Origin: JALEFZ01 sp964564415
GTDB taxonomy: Bacteria > Bacteroidota > Bacteroidia > J057
Reading direction: 5' to 3'
Assembly: GCA_964564415.1 (NCBI GenBank)
Contig: CAZMAV010000008.1
Span: forward strand, 1-64,000
Length of the DNA stretch: 64,000 bases
The position numbers and the translations under genes were made by a program. Below are positions 9,617 to 17,437 of this stretch, piece after piece. The first letter of the stretch is position 1, and the number at the start of each line of letters is the position of its first letter. The notes under the pieces were generated by a model. That model was given only the letters and a program-made list of their open reading frames with translations, was not told the DNA's origin and did not search any database.

Positions 9617-10126
9617 CTACTTGTATTCCTTCGGAGGATCTTTTTCGGGGAGGGAAAGAGAACCGGGAATACCCAGCAGGGGAAACTCCTTCCGCAGGGG
9701 ATACCACTGAAAATCTTCGGGCAGGTAAATACGCCTTAAGTCCTCGTGTCCTTCAAATTGAATCCCCATCATATCAAAGCACTCTCTTTCCATCCAAGCT
9801 GCAGATTTCCAGATATGGGTGATGGTCGCAATGCGGGGCTCATCCTCTTCGACAAAGGAAGAAATTCTCAGGCGCTGGCCTTGAGCATGGCTGACGAGGT
9901 TGTAGGAAAGCTCGTAGCGCTTTTCATCGGTATAGTGATCCGATGCAGTAATATCTACAAGGTAATTAAATCCAAACTCGTTTTTCAGAACGAGCATGAA
10001 TTCTACCAGGTGCTCGGGTTTGACCTCAATGGTCATTTCACCCGCATGTCCGCGTACCTCTACAATATAGTCCTGTATGCTTGACTTTCTGATATTTTCC
10101 AGAAAGGTCGATGTTTCTTCTGCCAT
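9617..10126 (-). CDS. nuoC: NADH-quinone oxidoreductase subunit C
   Basis: The 169-aa peripheral-arm subunit of complex I belongs to the 30-kDa subunit family: an alpha/beta N-terminal part, then the conserved WMERECFDMMGIQFEGHEDLRRIYLPEDFQWYPLRKEF block, here with its core at residues ~110-150 (EREXXDMXGIXFXGHXXLRRI). Length is normal for Bacteroidota NuoC. It lies 83 bp downstream of pyrE on the same strand, and no other nuo gene is visible in the window; in most genomes nuoC sits between nuoB and nuoD. The ATG at 10124-10126 is the natural start. The solitary position is the only odd feature. Confidence 0.93.
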   Translation of the reverse strand: MAEETSTFLENIRKSSIQDYIVEVRGHAGEMTIEVKPEHLVEFMLVLKNEFGFNYLVDITASDHYTDEKRYELSYNLVSHAQGQRLRISSFVEEDEPRIATITHIWKSAAWMERECFDMMGIQFEGHEDLRRIYLPEDFQWYPLRKEFPLLGIPGSLSLPEKDPPKEYK

Positions 10127-10209
10127 AAGTACTTCCTTACTTTTCCTTCAGCTTTGTATCTGTAATAATAACAAAGATGGCTTCAAAAGTTCCTGCTCTG
10201 CGAGGCTTT

Positions 10210-10845
10210 TTATTGAATTTGCCAGTTTTCAGGATCTTGCTGCCACTTTTTGAGCACCTCGTAATTCTCCTCTTTGATGTAGCCTTCCTCCTTGGCCACC
10301 TTCATGAGCAAGTCAAAGGTACAGAGAGGGCTAAAGCTGGTTCCGGTTGCATTAAAGGCCTGATGGCTGATCGGAAAACCGTAGGAAAAAATAGAAAGGG
10401 TGCCCAAGACTTCTAGGCCCTTGCTTTGGATGGATTGTACGGCATGTACACTGCTTCTTCCCGTAGAGATCAGGTCCTCGATGATGACGTATTTATTGGC
10501 TTGCTGAGGATCACCTTCGATCAGATTTTGCATGCCATACCCCTTTGCTTTGGCCCGCACGTAGAGCATGGGGAAGCCCAGTTCCTGAGCTACCATGGCC
10601 CCCTGAGCGATAGCTCCTGTGGCTACTCCTACCACACCCTGAGTCTCGGGAAACTTCTTCTTGATAGAAGTAACGAAGGCATCCCTGATATAGGTGCGAA
10701 TTTCGGGATGTGAAAGGGTAAGGCGATTGTCGCAGTAAACAGGGGCATGCCAGCCTGAACTCCACACAAAGGGAGTTTCCATGTTGAACTTTACTGCTTT
10801 GATTTTAAGCAAATACTCTGCTACTTTGCGACTTTCCACGGGCAT
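10210..10845 (-). CDS. pyrE: Orotate phosphoribosyltransferase
   Basis: Catalyses orotate + PRPP to OMP in pyrimidine synthesis. The 211-aa product carries the PRPP-binding signature as VIIEDLISTGRSS (residues ~118-130) and the family segments SSGWHAPVYCDNR and GVATGAIAQG. The frame is open back to 10887, but that would overlap the divergent NUDIX gene; the ATG at 10843-10845 (MPVESRKVAEYLL) matches the usual N-terminus. Divergent from the NUDIX gene with a 26-bp spacer, so the two promoters must lie within the genes or overlap. It is followed by nuoC on the same strand, possibly co-transcribed. Confidence 0.95.
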   Translation of the reverse strand: MPVESRKVAEYLLKIKAVKFNMETPFVWSSGWHAPVYCDNRLTLSHPEIRTYIRDAFVTSIKKKFPETQGVVGVATGAIAQGAMVAQELGFPMLYVRAKAKGYGMQNLIEGDPQQANKYVIIEDLISTGRSSVHAVQSIQSKGLEVLGTLSIFSYGFPISHQAFNATGTSFSPLCTFDLLMKVAKEEGYIKEENYEVLKKWQQDPENWQIQ

Positions 10846-10871
10846 ATTTTCTCTTTTCGAGCGATAAAAGT

Positions 10872-11594
10872 ATGAAAATTTTCGCATTAAATCTGTGTCT
10901 TAGCTTTGAAGTAAAAAATCCCGACCAGAACTACGAATTTCCCCCAGTGTCATTCGAAGTCCTCATGGGCCACCTCTTCAAAGGCTCAGAACTCGAAGGC
11001 AAAATTTTTTATGTAGATGCCGCAAAAGAGGATAGACTGCTGGACCACGTCTTCGACCTTCAGGCCAATGAAGTCTTCAGGGACTTTGAGCTCACTGTCG
11101 TCTTCCTTTTTCGCAGCGAAAGTTCCCGGGATGATTTCCTTGACCCTTTCAAGGATATGTTTAGCCAAACCGACGCCGCCGGAGGCCTTGTCGTCAACGA
11201 AAAAGGCGAGTACCTCTGCATCTATAACCGCCACAAGTGGACCCTGCCCAAAGGGGGAGTAGAATGGCTCGAACCCGTGGAGCAAGCCTCAGTCAGAGAA
11301 GTCAAGGAAGAAACCGGCCTCGATGAAGTGAGCATCCTCCATGCCTTGCCCAGTACCTACCATACCTTTCGCAGAAAAAGGAAATGGGTCTTGAAAACTA
11401 CCTATTGGTACAAGATGGAGGCCTCTGAGGAAGAAGAATTATTTCCGCAAGAGGAAGAAAATATCGAAGCCGTAAAGTGGATGAGCAAAGAACAATGGCT
11501 CGAAGTCGCAGCCCAAAGCTATCCCCTGACCCGCCACCTCTTCCAGCATGAATTTACCAAAAGCCTCATCCCTCCCACCTCATCTCCCCAGTAA
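10872..11594 (+). CDS. NUDIX hydrolase with N-terminal extension
   Basis: The 240-aa protein has a NUDIX fold from about residue 100 on, with a complete NUDIX box at ~127-150 (GX5EX7REVKEETGL). The preceding ~100 residues form a separate alpha/beta domain seen in Bacteroidota NUDIX proteins; it may bind substrate, but I cannot name it. Substrate specificity (nucleoside diphosphate-X) is not predictable. It starts 26 bp from the divergent pyrE start, a gene pair common in this phylum. An imperfectly T-tailed palindrome (11643-11673) lies 48 bp downstream. Confidence 0.88.
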   Translation: MKIFALNLCLSFEVKNPDQNYEFPPVSFEVLMGHLFKGSELEGKIFYVDAAKEDRLLDHVFDLQANEVFRDFELTVVFLFRSESSRDDFLDPFKDMFSQTDAAGGLVVNEKGEYLCIYNRHKWTLPKGGVEWLEPVEQASVREVKEETGLDEVSILHALPSTYHTFRRKRKWVLKTTYWYKMEASEEEELFPQEEENIEAVKWMSKEQWLEVAAQSYPLTRHLFQHEFTKSLIPPTSSPQ

Positions 11595-11642
11595 TTTGCC
11601 TATCGAAGACGGAGTTTTTACCCACTTTTTGAATCATGACCT

Positions 11643-11667
11643 TTATGGCATCAAATAAATGCCATAA
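11643..11667 (+). terminator. Perfect 9-bp palindrome between NUDIX and OmpA genes
   Basis: TTATGGCAT at 11643-11651 pairs exactly with ATGCCATAA at 11659-11667 around a 7-nt loop, followed by TTTATCC. It may terminate the NUDIX transcript, although the T tract is short. Because it lies 40 bp before the next gene's start it could also be an operator for that gene. Confidence 0.4.
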
Positions 11668-11706
11668 TTTTATCCCCTGGGTTTGAACCGACCCGACACA
11701 GCAGCA

Positions 11707-13659
11707 ATGGACAGTATGAAAGGATTGATCACATTTTTCCTGATGTTATCTTGTTTGACCTCCCCCCTTTTTAGCCAGGTGGCCTTCTGGCAAAAATACA
11801 TGGGAGGAGAGGCCTACGACAAAGGCAAAAAGATTTTTCACCTGGAAGATGGAACCCTCATCATATGCGGAGATTCCTACTCAAAAAAGTACCTGGGCCA
11901 GGGCAATCATGGAGATTCAGACATCATGATCCTCAAGTATTCCACCCAGGGCACCGTCTTTTGGAAACGACTTCTGGGAGGTAGTGGAGAGGAATCCATG
12001 GGAGATTGTATCGCCACCCGTGATGGAGGTTTCCTCCTCGTGGGCCATAGCAACTCCTCTGATGGCGACCTTTCTCAAAACAAGGGAGGTTCTGACATCT
12101 GGATCGTCAAACTTAACGCTAAGGGAGATACTGAATGGAGCCGGACCATAGGAGGCATCAACGACGACCGGGCGACCAGCGCCATCGAACTGACCCAGGG
12201 AGGCTACCTGATTGGGGGGGAGGCAGGTTCGCCAAATATGTCCTATCATCGTACCCATCACGGAGGACTTGACGCATGGCTCGCCAGGTTAAACGAAAAG
12301 GGAGAGGTCATTTGGGAAAAACAATATGGAGGTTCAGCCAATGAACAATGCAGACGCCTCCACCAACTCGACGAAAACCGCTTCTTTCTCGCCGCAAGTT
12401 CCGACTCTAAAGATGGAGACCTCCCCAGAAACCTGGGCCAGAAGGATTGTTGGTTTTTTCAGGTAAATGGCGACGGCGAACTGACAGATAGCAGGGTATA
12501 TGGTGGCTCCGCCAATGACCTTATACATACCAGCCTCATGGATGACCAGGGAAGGCTTGTCATGGCAGGTACGACCTTCTCGGGGGATGGAGACATAAAA
12601 CGACAGCAGGGGCTTGGAGACTCCTGGATTTTTCAGGTAGATACCCTAGGGAGAGAAATTTGGAGTCGCACCTACGGAGGAATACGCCCCGAAGGATTTC
12701 TGGACATCAAAGCTACCCAGGACGGAGGCTTTATCCTCTGCGGATTGACCAAATCCAGAACAGGAGAAGGAGATATCGAATACAATTCGGGATACTACGA
12801 AGGCTGGATTTTCAAATGCAATGATCAGGGAGAAAGGCTATGGTCAAGGACCATAGGCTATGAAGGCAAGGATGTGCTCAGTTCTTTGGTAGAGGTACCC
12901 AAGGGAGGATATGTAGCCCTGGGATATGCCACCCAAGCCCGGGAAGGCTTTATCTTGCCTGAACACAAGGGTGTCGCGGACTTCTGGCTGTGCAACATCA
13001 GCGACCCCGAGCGAGAGGGAGTCAAGCCCTACGTCACCCCTCCCCTTCTGATCGGCTCCATCAAAGACAGAAGCAATAGCAAAGCGGTCTCCGCCACCCT
13101 GACCCTCACTGAAAACAAGACCCTGGATTCCCTGGCCAGTGTTAAAAGCAGCCAAGATGACGGGTCTTACGCCCTCATCATGCCCGCCTATGGCCTCGTG
13201 AGTATCAACGTCCTCGGCGAGGGCTACATGTTTTATGGTAGGGACTTCTTGATGGATACCGTGATCGACCGGACTACCCTAAGTCAAAATATCCTTTTAG
13301 ATCCCATCGAGGTAGGAACCAAGCTGATCTTAAAAAATATCTACTTCCGCACTGCACGCTGGGACCTCCTCGAAGGCTCCAACGCAGAGTTGGAAAGGGT
13401 TCGGAAATTTCTTCTCCTCAACCCCCGGGTGAGGGTGGAAATCAGTGGACATACCGACAATACCGGCAAGCGTAGGACCAAAGAAGCCCTCTCCCTCAAC
13501 CGCGCCAACGCAGTCAGGGACTACCTTCTCCGCCAGGGCATTCCCCCTTATCAAATGACGGTAAAAGGATACGGCATGTACCGACCCATCGCTTCCAATA
13601 AGACACCCGAAGGAAGGGCCAAAAACCGAAGGGTGGAAATAGAAGTGATCAGGAAGTAA
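11707..13659 (+). CDS. OmpA-family protein with N-terminal beta-propeller-like repeats
   Basis: About 650 aa. After a signal peptide (MKGLITFFLMLSCLTSPLFS) come about seven repeats of ~50-60 residues built around DGGF...G.S.S.DGD...GG.D.WI.KL...G...W...GG (residues ~25-430). Similar repeats form beta-propellers. A carboxypeptidase-regulatory-like beta domain follows at ~440-530, then an OmpA-like peptidoglycan-binding domain (SGHTDNTG, about 578-585, then LNRANAVRDYL and NRRVEI). It probably sits on the outer membrane inner face, tied to the wall. The frame opens with TTG at 11683; ATG 11707 or 11716 places the signal peptide correctly. It converges on dapB with a 2-bp gap. Confidence 0.88.
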   Translation: MDSMKGLITFFLMLSCLTSPLFSQVAFWQKYMGGEAYDKGKKIFHLEDGTLIICGDSYSKKYLGQGNHGDSDIMILKYSTQGTVFWKRLLGGSGEESMGDCIATRDGGFLLVGHSNSSDGDLSQNKGGSDIWIVKLNAKGDTEWSRTIGGINDDRATSAIELTQGGYLIGGEAGSPNMSYHRTHHGGLDAWLARLNEKGEVIWEKQYGGSANEQCRRLHQLDENRFFLAASSDSKDGDLPRNLGQKDCWFFQVNGDGELTDSRVYGGSANDLIHTSLMDDQGRLVMAGTTFSGDGDIKRQQGLGDSWIFQVDTLGREIWSRTYGGIRPEGFLDIKATQDGGFILCGLTKSRTGEGDIEYNSGYYEGWIFKCNDQGERLWSRTIGYEGKDVLSSLVEVPKGGYVALGYATQAREGFILPEHKGVADFWLCNISDPEREGVKPYVTPPLLIGSIKDRSNSKAVSATLTLTENKTLDSLASVKSSQDDGSYALIMPAYGLVSINVLGEGYMFYGRDFLMDTVIDRTTLSQNILLDPIEVGTKLILKNIYFRTARWDLLEGSNAELERVRKFLLLNPRVRVEISGHTDNTGKRRTKEALSLNRANAVRDYLLRQGIPPYQMTVKGYGMYRPIASNKTPEGRAKNRRVEIEVIRK

Positions 13660-13661
13660 GC

Positions 13662-14390
13662 CTAAAGGATATCAATAAACTCGTAAAAGCCTTTTTTGTC
13701 GGCCAGCCACTCGGCCCCTACTACCGCTCCCAGGGCAAAGCCCCTGCGGTTGTGGGCCACGTGCTCGATACTGAGGCTGTCAATCTCGGAGTGATAGCTG
13801 ACCTTGTGCCTTCCTATGATCTCCCCACTTCGCACAAAACCGACAGATAATTCATCCTCACGAGGGGCACGGTCGCGGAGGTCTTCCCCTGCTAGGGTAG
13901 ATTTTCTGTCCAGCCGCTCGATCAGGTCTCTGGCCAAGGTGTGGGCTGTACCGCTTGGCCCATCCGATTTGTAGCGGTGGTGCTGCTCCTCGATAAAGGG
14001 ATCATACTGCTGGTAGGGATTCATTAGCCTGGCCAGCCGGCGATTCAGTTTGAAAAGCATGTTTACGCCGATAGAAAAATTCGAAGCGTAGAGGAAGGCC
14101 CCCTCTTTCTCCTTGATCCTCCTCCGGTACTTGTCCATATCTTCATACCAGCCTGTAGTCCCTGTAAGCAAAGGAAGTCCCTGATCAATAATGACTTCGA
14201 AGTTGCCTTCAAAGCTCTGTGGATGGGTAAACTCGATCACTGCATCGCAGCCCTCAGCGCCTAGGTTGTCGAGTTCATGTCTATTGTCCTTGTCGATCTT
14301 GGCTATGATCTCGTGGCCTCGCTGCAGGGCTTCCTGCTCAACGGCCTTTCCCATTCGCCCGTATCCAATCAGGGCTAGCTTTAATTGCAT
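13662..14390 (-). CDS. dapB: 4-hydroxy-tetrahydrodipicolinate reductase
   Basis: NAD(P)H-dependent reductase of the lysine/diaminopimelate pathway. The 242-aa product has the N-terminal nucleotide-binding GYGRMGKAV (residues 9-17), GTTGW at ~78, and the catalytic block EQHHRYKSDGPSGTA (about 133-147) holding the general-acid His and substrate Lys. Length is typical. The ATG at 14388-14390 lies 53 bp inside the end of the preceding DUF5683 gene, so translation is probably coupled. The order parB, DUF5683, dapB is conserved in Bacteroidota. Confidence 0.96.
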   Translation of the reverse strand: MQLKLALIGYGRMGKAVEQEALQRGHEIIAKIDKDNRHELDNLGAEGCDAVIEFTHPQSFEGNFEVIIDQGLPLLTGTTGWYEDMDKYRRRIKEKEGAFLYASNFSIGVNMLFKLNRRLARLMNPYQQYDPFIEEQHHRYKSDGPSGTAHTLARDLIERLDRKSTLAGEDLRDRAPREDELSVGFVRSGEIIGRHKVSYHSEIDSLSIEHVAHNRRGFALGAVVGAEWLADKKGFYEFIDIL

Positions 14391-15135
14391 GGATATTGTG
14401 TGATTTTTTGGAATGAAAAGTAAAACCCAGCCCTATGCCGGGTCCGGAAATAGGACCCTCTATCCAGGTAGGGCCTACCTTAAGGCTCAGATCTTCTGAG
14501 ACGTCAAAATCCTTGAGGTGGGCATCTACATAGGCCTCTACGGCGCCTATCCCATGCCAGGCAATGAGGATAAGAATGGCCTGATCCCTGCGCTGCCGCC
14601 AAGTTTCCCGCTGCCTCCTCAGCCCCTGACCGTCCCCAACGACTCCTTCCGGCCTTTCGCAGCCATTCTCAAAACAGAAAAAAGCCCTCCTGTAAAGGCT
14701 GTACTGAGAGTTGGTAAATGCCAACCATCCACCTATCGCCGCATAGCCGGTATAAAAGATGGGGACCTTCCAGCCGGAACGGTTGTAGACCTGACCCAGG
14801 CCCGGAAACATCAGGCTGCGCTGCCAGGCCACTGTGGGATCAGGACTCTCCGTCCAGGGAGCAGGAAAAAAAGCCTTGGGTAAGGGAATGAAGATATCAT
14901 CCCTCCAGGGAAAGCTAAGCTTTAGCTTTTTCTTGTCATTTTCTGTAACAACCCGGGGCAACTCTTCCTTTATCTGATTAGCCAGAGAAGAGGACCCAAA
15001 ACCCGGAGCCTCTCTCTTTTCCATGCTGTCTTTTGCCAGGGGCTTTGAAAATTCACCCCGAAGGCTATCAGCCTGGGCAAATACGCAGTCCCTCATCCCC
15101 AGCGACAGAAAGATCAAAAAAAGGATTCCTCTCAT
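14338..15135 (-). CDS. DUF5683 family membrane protein
   Basis: The 265-aa protein starts with a signal-like hydrophobic segment (MRGILFLIFLSLGMRDCVF) and has a core of ~130 residues starting PTVAWQRSLMFPGLGQVYNRSGWK, where PGLGQ.YN is the hallmark of DUF5683, followed by two membrane helices (FYTGYAAIGGWLAF and ILILIAWHGIGAVEAYVDAHL). The role is unknown; its placement between parB and dapB is conserved in the phylum. It ends 53 bp into dapB. Confidence 0.9.
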   Translation of the reverse strand: MRGILFLIFLSLGMRDCVFAQADSLRGEFSKPLAKDSMEKREAPGFGSSSLANQIKEELPRVVTENDKKKLKLSFPWRDDIFIPLPKAFFPAPWTESPDPTVAWQRSLMFPGLGQVYNRSGWKVPIFYTGYAAIGGWLAFTNSQYSLYRRAFFCFENGCERPEGVVGDGQGLRRQRETWRQRRDQAILILIAWHGIGAVEAYVDAHLKDFDVSEDLSLKVGPTWIEGPISGPGIGLGFTFHSKKSHNIHAIKASPDWIRANGKGR

Positions 15136-15206
15136 TTTATTGCGGATTAAAGGCTCTTTAGGAATACATTCTCCTCAAAAGTGTATCCAGAACCCTCGGG
15201 CGTTGC

Positions 15207-16193
15207 CTACACATCCAGAATTTCCAGAATCCTGTTGAGGTCGTCGTTGCTGCTAAAGGGAATGGCGATTTCACCCTTGCCCTCATCATTTTGCTTGAGT
15301 TTGATCTTGTTGCCAAACTTCTCTTCCAGCTTTCTGGATAATTCGCGGAGAACAATTTCGTTTCGGTCGGGCTGTACATAGCCTTCCTTTTCCTCCTCGC
15401 TCCGGCTTAGGAACTTTTTAACATAGTCTTGAACCTGCCTGACAGACCATTCCTTGTCCTCTATTTCTCCCAGTAAGGTTTTTTGTAAAAATGAATCCGG
15501 CAACTTCTTTAGTTCTCTGGAAATGCTTTCCGTCTGCCTGACAGATAAATGCTGGCGCAGGATAATATCAAGGAGGCGGTCCGGAACATCCTGATCCGAA
15601 AAACCCTTTAGAGATTTGGCATGACCCATGCTGATCTCCCGCTCCCGTAAGCTCTTCTTGATCGCTTCACTTAGCTTGAGTAGACTCAGATAATTGGTAA
15701 CCGTGGACCTCTCCTTGCCGACCTTATCACCGACGTTCTTTTGATCAATGCTCAATTCCTCGATGAGGCGATTGTAGGAAAGGGCAATCTCAATGGGATT
15801 GAGATCTTCGCGCTGGATATTTTCTATGAGGGCCATCTCCAGCATCTGCTCATCATTGGCTTCCCTGACATAGGTGGGAATGTCCTTGAGATTGGCAAGT
15901 TTGGAAGCACGGAGACGCCTTTCACCCGAGATCAGTTCGTAGGCCTTATCTCCCAACTTTCTCACCGTGATGGGCTGAATTACATCGTGAACTTCGATGG
16001 ACTTGGCCAGTTCCTTAAGTCCCTCTTCGTCAAACTCCTGCCTGGGCTGGTAGCGGTTCTTTTCTATGTACTTCAGGGGAATGCGAAAAACCTCAGTAGG
16101 TGAAGAAGAAGCCGAAGACTCCTTGTCTTGCTGAAAATTCGAGTCGGGAAGAATGGCCGACATTCCCCTTCCCAGCGCCTTTCTTTTTGCCAT
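15207..16193 (-). CDS. parB: Chromosome partitioning protein ParB
   Basis: The 328-aa DNA-binding CTP switch protein loads at parS and works with ParA in chromosome segregation. Seen: N-terminal KRKALGRGMSAIL motif, ParB N-domain with GERRLRASK (~residues 95-103) and IENIQREDLNPIE, a helix-turn-helix region around 150-190, and a C-terminal dimerisation part. The open frame extends to a TTG at 16214; the ATG at 16191-16193 (MAKRKALGRG) fits the family. It heads the parB-DUF5683-dapB cluster, 71 bp before DUF5683. parA is not adjacent but at 19163 on the other strand. Confidence 0.96.
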   Translation of the reverse strand: MAKRKALGRGMSAILPDSNFQQDKESSASSSPTEVFRIPLKYIEKNRYQPRQEFDEEGLKELAKSIEVHDVIQPITVRKLGDKAYELISGERRLRASKLANLKDIPTYVREANDEQMLEMALIENIQREDLNPIEIALSYNRLIEELSIDQKNVGDKVGKERSTVTNYLSLLKLSEAIKKSLREREISMGHAKSLKGFSDQDVPDRLLDIILRQHLSVRQTESISRELKKLPDSFLQKTLLGEIEDKEWSVRQVQDYVKKFLSRSEEEKEGYVQPDRNEIVLRELSRKLEEKFGNKIKLKQNDEGKGEIAIPFSSNDDLNRILEILDV

Positions 16194-16481
16194 AATATCT
16201 CGATAAATAAGCAATCAGGTAAGTCTACAGTCATTGAAAATGCCAGTGAAGAAGACCTACATCCCATTGCGGCTATGAATGTACCTCTATTGTTGGTCAG
16301 TTTACCCCTAATTTACAATTTTTTTATAAATGCTAAGGGAGGCAGGCCAAATCCCCGAGCCAATACACAGAGGCTCATCCCCTGATTTTCTGGGCTCAGG
16401 CTCACTTCTTTTTGAGAGAAAGCTTTGCGCCTCCTGAGGAGGTTTTATATTATTCCTTAACTTTCAGCCAAATTGTCCGGG

Positions 16482-17411
16482 ATGTTTGCGACTCAATTGA
16501 TAAAACAGCTTTCTTCATCTGCGACCTTCGCAAGAGGACTCTCCTACTATCGGGAGGGAAGGCTGAGGACCTTGATCAAGAGAGAACAGACCTATCAGGG
16601 AGAGATAACTGGCAGCCGTCCCTACTACACCCAAATCAGCATCGAATCCGGCGAAGTCCTGGCCTATTGCACCTGTCCCTACCGGAAGGAGAATTGGTGC
16701 AAGCACCTGGTCGCTACGGCCCTGGGCATTCAGGAGGAAGCCTATGAGGAAATTCCCAATCAATCCATAGGCCTGGAACCCCTTAGTGGTTTTATGTCCA
16801 AACACGTCAGGGAGGCCAGGCATTTCCACACCTTCGGATTTTTGGAGCAACTGATGGCCAAAAATCCCCATCTACAGGCCGAGTTTTTGAGGTATGTCAG
16901 GGCCCTCCCTGGTCCTTTGGTGGATATTCCGCAGACAGCAGAAGACTGGACAGCCTTCATCTCCGAAAAAAACGATGAGTTTCAGTTCCAGGTCGAAGGC
17001 AAATGCCTACTCCCCCTCCTCGAAGCCCTTGAATTTGGGCAGTACGACACAGCAGGTCAATATTGGCTGGCCGCCTATGAGGCCTATCTCCACAGCCAGG
17101 ATGCTCAGGCCCGCTACAAAGTCCAAAGCCTCTCCTCCCTCATGGCGACTCACCTCGAAGATGCCCTCAGAGAGAGCATCCTCCCTCCTCCCCTCGCCAA
17201 GCGCCTTATCGAACTGATCTTCTCCCGCTGGGATTACTTTCAACAGTGGGGCCCTCCCTCCTATCAATGGTCTGAGGTTGCATGGCTCTTGGAATTGCTA
17301 TGCGCAGATATGGTCTCTGCCCAGTTTGTTCAGCACAAAATCACCGCCTACAGCCTCAATGATCCCTTTCTTACCCCAGTAAAGGAAAAAATAGGAGAAA
17401 TCCTGGGCTAG
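16482..17411 (+). CDS. SWIM zinc-finger protein
   Basis: The 309-aa product carries the SWIM signature CxCx7CxH at residues 63-75 (CTCP...WCKH), a zinc-binding fold found in nucleic-acid-associated proteins and in Snf2-linked proteins. The remaining ~220 residues are helical and not recognised. There is no Snf2 helicase beside it. An in-frame TTG at 16473 precedes the ATG at 16482; the ATG is preferred. It is convergent with the oligopeptide-binding gene (about 26 bp between stops) and lies within the parA-parB interval. Confidence 0.83.
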   Translation: MFATQLIKQLSSSATFARGLSYYREGRLRTLIKREQTYQGEITGSRPYYTQISIESGEVLAYCTCPYRKENWCKHLVATALGIQEEAYEEIPNQSIGLEPLSGFMSKHVREARHFHTFGFLEQLMAKNPHLQAEFLRYVRALPGPLVDIPQTAEDWTAFISEKNDEFQFQVEGKCLLPLLEALEFGQYDTAGQYWLAAYEAYLHSQDAQARYKVQSLSSLMATHLEDALRESILPPPLAKRLIELIFSRWDYFQQWGPPSYQWSEVAWLLELLCADMVSAQFVQHKITAYSLNDPFLTPVKEKIGEILG

Positions 17412-17437
17412 GCTCCTCCCAGGGTTGATGACAGATA

